Part shown: positions 6,317-9,996 of the stretch, one piece after another
Layout: each line of letters opens with the position of its first letter
Numbering within the stretch: the stretch's first letter is position 1
Source: SIG603 sp964369225
Lineage (GTDB): Bacteria > Bacillota > Clostridia > Oscillospirales > Acutalibacteraceae
Length of the DNA stretch: 9,996 nt
Direction: 5' to 3'
NCBI GenBank assembly: GCA_964369225.1
Contig: CAYJER010000062.1
Coordinates: 1-9,996 of the forward strand
Notes under the pieces: generated by a model
Database searches by the model: none
The model's input: only the letters and a program-made list of their open reading frames with translations
What the model was told of the DNA's origin: nothing
Translations under genes and position numbers: made by a program

Positions 6317-6395
6317 TGTAGGGGACGGGTTTTCCGTCCCGTGGAAAATTAGCTAAAATCACTAGTTTTTCGGGACGGAAAACCCGTCCCCTACA
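6317..6395. repeat. 79-bp perfect nested palindrome, ACGGG family
   Basis: The 25-bp arms (6317-6341 and 6371-6395) are exact reverse complements, starting TGTAGGGGACGGG and ending CCCGTCCCCTACA. Each arm is also a hairpin by itself (GGGACGG and CCGTCCC with a 5-nt loop). The core has CTAG just before the right arm, as in the 82-bp elements. Layout and termini match the CGACC family, but arm interiors differ in sequence. Confidence 0.92.
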
Positions 6396-6479
6396 ATATT
6401 CAAATATAATTATATTTTATACAATTGTAAATTATTAGAAAATACTTTACAAAAAATACTTTATTTTTCAATTTGTTTG

Positions 6480-6488
6480 TGATATAAT
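6480..6488 (+). promoter_or_regulatory. Extended -10 promoter for the HPr-like gene
   Basis: TGATATAAT at 6480-6488 is an extended -10 box (TG, one base, TATAAT). A matching -35 box is weak: TTTATT at 6460-6465 with a 17-bp spacer. The surrounding region is strongly AT-rich. The gene's ATG follows 29 nt later. Confidence 0.6.
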
Positions 6489-6517
6489 AAGTCAAATAAT
6501 TTATAGGGGGTAAGCTT

Positions 6518-6769
6518 ATGTCACCTAAGATTGTAGAATTACACAATATTGATGTCACAGAGTTTTTAAGTGTGCTAGATAGCTGTCAAGGCGAGGTATA
6601 CTTGATGACAAGAGACGGCGACAGATTAAACCTTAAGAGTAAACTTTGTCAGTTAGTTGGCTTGACTGCTTTGATTGAAGGCGGTAAAATTGCCGAAGCT
6701 TTTATCATGTGCGAAAGAGAAGAAGACGAAACTAAGTTGTTTAGATTTAATCTTTTTAATAAGAGCTAA
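6518..6769 (+). CDS. Small HPr-like protein of unknown function
   Basis: The 83-residue protein has no signal peptide or membrane segment. The central part (N38-LKSKLCQLVGLTALIEGGK to about 57) and the acidic tail resemble the C-terminal half of HPr, where NAKSxMGLLxL precedes a G-rich turn and a DE-rich helix. The preceding VTEFLSVLDSCQGEVYL also fits the HPr helix-strand order. No phosphorylatable histidine is in the HPr position: the only histidine is H9, before the helix. A phosphocarrier role is therefore not supported, and a domain used for regulation or binding is possible. A strong SD-like GGGGG (6506-6510) sits 7 nt before the ATG. It has its own extended -10 promoter and appears monocistronic. 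Its TAA overlaps the stop codon of the convergent gene by 3-4 bases. Confidence 0.6.
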   Translation: MSPKIVELHNIDVTEFLSVLDSCQGEVYLMTRDGDRLNLKSKLCQLVGLTALIEGGKIAEAFIMCEREEDETKLFRFNLFNKS

Positions 6770-7386
6770 AAATTTAAAACGTACTCGAACAAGATTTTTC
6801 CACTGTTGTCTTCAAAAATTCTTTCTGGATGCCATTGGACTGCCAGTATAGGCTTTACTTTGTGAACTAGTGCCTCGATAGTGTTGTCTTCGGCAAAGGC
6901 TATTGGGTCTAGGTCTTTTGCAATTTTTTTTACAGACTGATGGTGCGCACTGTTGGTCTGTATTTTATTTTGATACAATAATTGCAAACAACTGGTATTT
7001 TTTATGTGGACAACATGTGTTTTATCTTTATCGATTAAGCATCTTGAGTGCATTTCAAGATTTTCTAAGTCTTGATTAAGACTTCCACCAAATGCGACAT
7101 TTAGAATTTGTAGTCCACGACAAATTCCGAAAATTTTTCTGTCACTGAATTTATTTATAAGAAGTAACTCTTTTTTGTCTCTTTCGGTGTCGATATTGTT
7201 GCAATGAGTATTTGTCTCGCCATAAAGTGATGGGTGAGGATCACCTCCACCTGGTAGCAACAACATGTCACAGTCATCAGAAAAATTAATATCTTTTGAA
7301 TGTATTATTTTTGTGTCAAAATGTGACAATGCTTTAATGTAGTTATGATAGTCTATAGAGCTATCTAGTATAAATATTTTTTTCAT
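6766..7386 (-). CDS. Class-I glutamine amidotransferase-like hydrolase, peptidase C26 (PuuD-like)
   Basis: The 206-residue protein shows the full catalytic triad of the family: C89 in the nucleophile elbow FGICRGLQ, and H186 and E188 in VQWHPER. Other marks are the oxyanion-region LLLPGGGDPHPSLYGE (about 42-57), the FGGSLNQDL stretch after the elbow, and NSAHHQSVK (about 145-153). This pattern is that of stand-alone gamma-glutamyl hydrolases related to PuuD, which cleave gamma-glutamyl amides in the cytoplasm; the substrate here cannot be read from sequence. I chose ATG at 7386 (MKKIFILDSS), preceded by AAAGGTG on the minus strand, over a GTG two codons further out. At about 206 residues it is shorter than PuuD (about 250). 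It is convergent with the HPr-like gene and divergent from the carboxypeptidase gene, with 28 bp between the two starts. Confidence 0.85.
   Translation of the reverse strand: MKKIFILDSSIDYHNYIKALSHFDTKIIHSKDINFSDDCDMLLLPGGGDPHPSLYGETNTHCNNIDTERDKKELLLINKFSDRKIFGICRGLQILNVAFGGSLNQDLENLEMHSRCLIDKDKTHVVHIKNTSCLQLLYQNKIQTNSAHHQSVKKIAKDLDPIAFAEDNTIEALVHKVKPILAVQWHPERIFEDNSGKILFEYVLNF
7369..7374 (+). promoter_or_regulatory. Possible -10 box for the carboxypeptidase gene
   Basis: TATAAA lies 41 nt before the ATG at 7415, inside the start of the divergent gene. No good -35 partner was found; TTATGA at 7343-7348 is 20 bp away, which is too far for a typical promoter. It is listed because the 28-bp gap between the divergent genes cannot hold two promoters, so at least one must lie within coding sequence. 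Confidence 0.25.
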
Positions 7387-7414
7387 AAACACCTTTATTT
7401 TAGGAGATTTTTAA

Positions 7415-8194
7415 ATGAATAAACGATTACTTTCGGTTTTATTGGGGTTAATGGTAGCCATAGTGGCTGTGCTTGTCTATGGAGATATGCAGGTAGTTTC
7501 AATGGAAGAGGAAAGAGACACAGTTTCGGACCCAGTATTGGATGATGTTTCGTCTGAACCCAGTAAGTCTGAGGTTTCAAACATTAAAACAGATGATCCT
7601 ATGGTAAGCTCACAGACTGAGGTTGCTGTTGATTTACCATGGAATTTAGTTTTAGTCAATAAAGAAAATCCGTTACCGTCTGATTACAGTTTTACTAAAC
7701 AATCATATAGTGGTATTCCAGTTGATGAGAGAATGTATTCTAGTATGACAGCCATGCTAAATGATGCTATAAATTCAGGGATGAATCTTTGGATTGCATC
7801 TGGATATAGGTCTGAAGAAGAGCAAGAGGCTATAATAGACAGAGAAGTTAGTTCACGTATGAATAATAACAATATGTCAGAGGAAGAAGCTATTGAAACT
7901 GTAATGCTTACAATGTTAACTCCTGGTGCTAGTGAACACCACACAGGTTTAGCCATAGATTTCAACTACGTGAGTATGTCTTTTAAAAATACAGATGAAT
8001 ACCAGTGGTTACTTGAAAATGCAGAGGATTACGGCTTTATTTTAAGGTATCCTGCTGATAAGGCGGATATTACAGGAATTGACTATGAGCCATGGCATTT
8101 TAGATATGTAGGAATTGATGAGGCTAAAGAGATGAACAGCCTAGGTTACTGCCTAGAAGAATATATAGATTATTATATAGAAACTTATGATTAA
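7415..8194 (+). CDS. VanY-type D-alanyl-D-alanine carboxypeptidase, membrane-anchored (peptidase M15B)
   Basis: The 259-residue protein begins MNKR followed by a hydrophobic segment (about 5-22) without a clear cleavage site, so it is probably an N-terminal anchor with the enzyme outside the membrane. Residues 30-72 are an acidic, S/D/E-rich linker. The catalytic domain has ASGYRS (128-133, substrate-binding R132), the zinc motif SEHHTGLAID (173-182, ligands H175 and D182) and EPWHFRY (225-231, catalytic E225 and zinc ligand H228). All expected M15B residues are present. Such enzymes trim terminal D-Ala from peptidoglycan stems; linkage to vancomycin resistance is not implied, since no van ligase or two-component genes are nearby. 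SD AGGAG (7402-7406) is 8 nt before the ATG. The gene is divergent from the amidotransferase-like gene. Confidence 0.9.
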   Translation: MNKRLLSVLLGLMVAIVAVLVYGDMQVVSMEEERDTVSDPVLDDVSSEPSKSEVSNIKTDDPMVSSQTEVAVDLPWNLVLVNKENPLPSDYSFTKQSYSGIPVDERMYSSMTAMLNDAINSGMNLWIASGYRSEEEQEAIIDREVSSRMNNNNMSEEEAIETVMLTMLTPGASEHHTGLAIDFNYVSMSFKNTDEYQWLLENAEDYGFILRYPADKADITGIDYEPWHFRYVGIDEAKEMNSLGYCLEEYIDYYIETYD

Positions 8195-8219
8195 TGTATA
8201 TGAAAGAGGGAATTAATTT

Positions 8220-8258
8220 ATGAAGAATAAAAAAAGAAAGGACAGTCACGGGGAATAA
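8220..8258 (+). CDS. Possible 12-codon leader ORF upstream of gltX
   Basis: ATG at 8220 opens a 12-residue peptide, MKNKKRKDSHGE, ending at TAA 8256-8258. A well-placed SD-like AAAGAGGG (8203-8210) lies 9 nt upstream, better than the one at gltX itself. Its last codons (CAC GGG GAA TAA) fall in the 5' arm and loop of the following hairpin, and the last sense codon is a glutamate codon. It is in frame with gltX but separated by the stop. It could be a leader peptide or chance; the short length gives no further test by eye. Confidence 0.35.
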   Translation: MKNKKRKDSHGE

Positions 8259-8273
8259 TCCCGAAATTTTTAT
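8249..8273 (+). terminator. Terminator- or attenuator-like hairpin before gltX
   Basis: CGGGG (8249-8253) pairs with TCCCG (8259-8263), four G-C pairs plus a G-T, around AATAA, then AAATTTTTAT. The stem is short, so termination strength is doubtful. It may end the carboxypeptidase transcript or act as an attenuator together with the mini-ORF. No T-box motif was seen upstream of this synthetase gene. Confidence 0.4.
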
Positions 8274-8309
8274 CGCATTATGTGCGGCAAAAATGACAAG
8301 GTCATATTT

Positions 8310-9752
8310 ATGAAGATTAGAACAAGATTTGCGCCAAGCCCAACAGGTTTTATGCACGTTGGTAATTTGCGTACAGCGTTATATGAGTATTTACTAGCTC
8401 AATCAGTCGGTGGCGACTTTGTGCTAAGAATTGAGGATACAGACAGAGAGAGACTAGTCGAGGGAGCGACAGAAGTTATCTATAGCACACTTAAAAAGGT
8501 AGGTTTAGTTCACACAGAAGGACCAGACATAGGCGGAGAATTTGGACCTTATGTTCAAAGTGAAAGACTAGGTCTTTATAAACCTTATGCCGAAGAGTTA
8601 GTAAAAAAAGGCGAGGCATATTACTGTTTCTGCACAAAAGAGAGACTAGAGTCTTCTCACACTGAAAATTCATTTGGCGGATACGACAGACACTGCCGTG
8701 ATTTAAGTGAAGAAGAAATTGCTAAAAATTTAGCAGATGGAATCCCTTATGTTATCAGACAAAAAATTCCACTAGAGGGTTCAACTAGCTTTAAAGATGA
8801 AGTTTTTGGCGAGATTACTATTGATAATAAAGAGATTGAAGATCAGGTTCTTTTAAAATCTGACTCTTTCCCAACTTATAATTTTGCAAATGTTGTGGAT
8901 GATCATTTAATGAATATCACACATGTGTTAAGAGGTTGTGAGTATTTGACTTCTACACCTAAGTACACATTGCTTTATAAGGCTTTCGGTTGGGACGAGC
9001 CTTGTTATGTTCATCTGCCTTTAATCATGGGTAAAAACGAAGATGGTTCAGTATCTAAACTTTCAAAAAGACACGGCTCAACAAGCTTTGAGGGTCTGCT
9101 TGAGGAGGGCTACTTATCAGAGGTAATAACAAACTATATAGCACTTTTAGGCTGGGCTCCTAAGAGCAATGATGAGTTGTTTACGCTTAAAGAACTAGAA
9201 GAGAATTTCACAGTAGACGGAATAAGTAAGTCCCCTGCCGTGTTTGACTATGACAAACTATTGTGGATGAACGGCGAATATATTAGAAAAATGAGCAAGG
9301 AAGACTTTTTCACAAAGGCAGAGCCTTATTATAATGAAGTTTTTGCCGATAAAAAAGTTCCTTTTGATGTACTAAACGAGATTTTGCAACCTAGAATTAC
9401 TAAGTTTAGTGATATTCCAAAGCTTTTACACTTCTTTAAAGATTTGCCAAGCTATGAGGCGGATTTATTTGTAAACAAGAAGAGCAAAACAAATTTAGAT
9501 AATTCACCGTCTATTCTAAACTCTGCAATCGAATGCTTGAGCAAGATAGACAATTGGGAAATCAGTGTTATACATGACGAATTATTGAAATTAGCAGCCG
9601 AGCTAGGTCTTAAGAATGGTACTTTGCTATGGCCTGTAAGAATTGCAGCCGCTGGAGTTACTGTAACACCAGGCGGAGCTATGGAAATTCTTGCGATATT
9701 AGGCAAGGATGAAGCCTTAAGAAGACTTCAATTAGGACAAGAAAAGTTTTAA
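8310..9752 (+). CDS. gltX: Glutamyl-tRNA synthetase
   Basis: The 480-residue class I aminoacyl-tRNA synthetase charges tRNA-Glu with glutamate. It has the ATP-binding HIGH-type motif in FAPSPTGFMHVGN (7-19, HVGN at 16-19), the LRIEDTD motif (39-45) and the KMSKS-type loop KLSKRHG (250-256). A zinc-type knuckle C106-x-C108 is followed by Y125 and C129. The C-terminal anticodon-binding region is complete and ends with a short basic tail. I chose ATG 8310 because MKIRTRFAPSPTG matches family N-termini and AAGG (8298-8301) sits 8 nt upstream; an earlier in-frame ATG at 8280 has no SD and would add ten atypical residues. GluRS in many such bacteria also charges tRNA-Gln; the sequence alone does not decide this here. 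A mini-ORF and hairpin precede it. Confidence 0.96.
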   Translation: MKIRTRFAPSPTGFMHVGNLRTALYEYLLAQSVGGDFVLRIEDTDRERLVEGATEVIYSTLKKVGLVHTEGPDIGGEFGPYVQSERLGLYKPYAEELVKKGEAYYCFCTKERLESSHTENSFGGYDRHCRDLSEEEIAKNLADGIPYVIRQKIPLEGSTSFKDEVFGEITIDNKEIEDQVLLKSDSFPTYNFANVVDDHLMNITHVLRGCEYLTSTPKYTLLYKAFGWDEPCYVHLPLIMGKNEDGSVSKLSKRHGSTSFEGLLEEGYLSEVITNYIALLGWAPKSNDELFTLKELEENFTVDGISKSPAVFDYDKLLWMNGEYIRKMSKEDFFTKAEPYYNEVFADKKVPFDVLNEILQPRITKFSDIPKLLHFFKDLPSYEADLFVNKKSKTNLDNSPSILNSAIECLSKIDNWEISVIHDELLKLAAELGLKNGTLLWPVRIAAAGVTVTPGGAMEILAILGKDEALRRLQLGQEKF

Positions 9753-9820
9753 ATAAAATTTTTATTTTTATAAATACAAATTTGATAAAACATTGTAGGG
9801 GAGGGTCGGGGACCTTAGAA

Positions 9821-9889
9821 CTTAGTGAAGAGTGAAAAATGAACAGTGAAAAGTTGATGTGAAAATCCTTGCGGATTTTTTGATTAAAA
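9821..9889 (+). repeat. 69-bp repeated module (copy 2)
   Basis: It is collinear with 2936-3004 and differs at two positions by eye (AATGAACAGTG here, AATGAATAGTG there; and GTTGATG against GTTAATG). As in copy 1, it lies downstream of a + strand gene and after a TGTAGGGGAGGGTC sequence, though here an extra 13 bases intervene. Confidence 0.85.
9862..9881 (+). terminator. Terminator-like hairpin after gltX
   Basis: AAAATCC (9862-9868), loop TTGC, GGATTTT (9873-9879) and two further T, identical to the hairpin at 2977-2996. It lies about 110 bp past the gltX stop and is the best terminator candidate for that gene. Confidence 0.55.
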
Positions 9890-9924
9890 ATTTGTTTGGA
9901 TTAAAACTAAACTTGATAAAACAT

Positions 9925-9959
9925 TGTAGGGGAGGATCTCCGTGCAGACGTGCCTCTTA
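9925..9959 (+). repeat. 35-bp TGTAGGGGAGGRTC repeat, + orientation
   Basis: It starts TGTAGGGGAGGATCTCC and ends GTGCAGACGTGCCTCTTA. Compared with 6240-6274 it differs at three positions. Its inner stem is weakened (ATCT opposite AGAC), suggesting the fold of this module is less constrained than that of the perfect palindromes. Confidence 0.85.
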
Positions 9960-9996
9960 CGTTTTTTAGTTAAAATTTAATTCGTTAAAACGCACA

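Larger units (their letters stand above)
6177..6517. other. 341-bp gene-free repeat island between prfC and the HPr-like gene
   Basis: No gene is seen. It holds a weak relic (6190-6221) resembling the start of the repeat block at 9794, agreeing at about 20 of 32 positions. Then come a 35-bp repeat (6240-6274), an AT-rich spacer very like the one at 2997-3030, a perfect 79-bp palindrome (6317-6395) and an AT-rich promoter region for the next gene. GAGACCCTC (6197-6205) is an exact inverted match of GAGGGTCTC (6247-6255). No clear T-tailed terminator for prfC was found. Confidence 0.75.
9753..9996. other. 244-bp gene-free repeat island after gltX, continues off the window
   Basis: No gene is seen. 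After an AT-rich stretch it holds TGTAGGGGAGGGTC (9794-9807), a second copy of the 69-bp module (9821-9889), an AAACTAAACTTG spacer shared with 2898-2916, a 35-bp repeat (9925-9959) and an AT-rich spacer. That spacer resembles those preceding the palindromes at 3031 and 6317. Confidence 0.75.

Noticed and set aside
7684..7965. 93-codon minus-strand open frame inside the carboxypeptidase gene
   Set aside because: It is antisense to the zinc-motif region of the VanY-type gene, with no SD and no recognisable domain.
7415..8194. Vancomycin-resistance locus suggested by the VanY-like gene
   Set aside because: No vanR/S, vanH, ligase or vanX neighbours are present; M15B carboxypeptidases are common peptidoglycan-trimming enzymes.
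8280..8309. Upstream ATG at 8280 as the gltX start
   Set aside because: It lacks an SD and adds residues (MCGKNDKVIF) not typical of the family; ATG 8310 has AAGG 8 nt upstream and gives a normal N-terminus.

Overview
The window comes from an AT-rich, low-GC Gram-positive genome of clostridial type. Most genes have purine-rich Shine-Dalgarno (SD) sites, and gene content (YuiD-type PAP2-like protein, VanY-type carboxypeptidase, small HPr-like protein, GluRS beginning near FAPSPTGFMHVG) fits an uncultured gut Clostridia, probably Oscillospirales. The placement is inference from gene style and from the GC-rich intergenic palindromes; no rRNA or species marker is present.

Layout. (1) 1-171: an 82-bp palindromic repeat with a decayed left arm, then a short leader. 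(2) 172-2897: histidine genes hisC, hisB and a fused hisA-hisI, tightly packed on the + strand; hisH and hisF, usually found in this stretch, are absent. (3) 2898-3222: a repeat island with a terminator-like hairpin, a perfect 82-bp palindrome and an inverted 35-bp repeat. (4) 3223-3977: hisE, overlapped by ATGA with a shrunken methyltransferase-like gene that has lost its SAM-binding glycines. (5) 4060-6176: a good sigma-A type promoter, a YuiD-family membrane protein and peptide release factor 3, the latter starting at TTG in an odd initiation region. (6) 6177-6517: a second repeat island with a different 79-bp palindrome of the same design. (7) 6518-6769: a small HPr-like protein. (8) 6766-7386, minus strand: a class-I glutamine amidotransferase-like (peptidase C26) protein. 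(9) 7415-8194: a membrane-anchored VanY-type D,D-carboxypeptidase. (10) 8195-9752: a short leader with a mini-ORF and a hairpin, then glutamyl-tRNA synthetase. (11) 9753-9996: a third repeat island, running off the window.

How the genes work together: HisE, HisI, HisA, HisB and HisC cover pyrophosphohydrolase, cyclohydrolase, isomerase, dehydratase and aminotransferase steps of histidine synthesis. HisG, HisD, HisH/HisF and histidinol-phosphatase must be encoded elsewhere. The remaining genes are translation (RF3, GluRS) and envelope housekeeping functions.

The most notable features are the HisA-HisI fusion without hisF, the nested-palindrome repeats that share one architecture but have different arm sequences, a 69-bp repeated terminator module placed after two unrelated genes, and the pseudoenzyme-like methyltransferase coupled to hisE. 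No CRISPR array, phage, transposase, tRNA or rRNA gene was seen.
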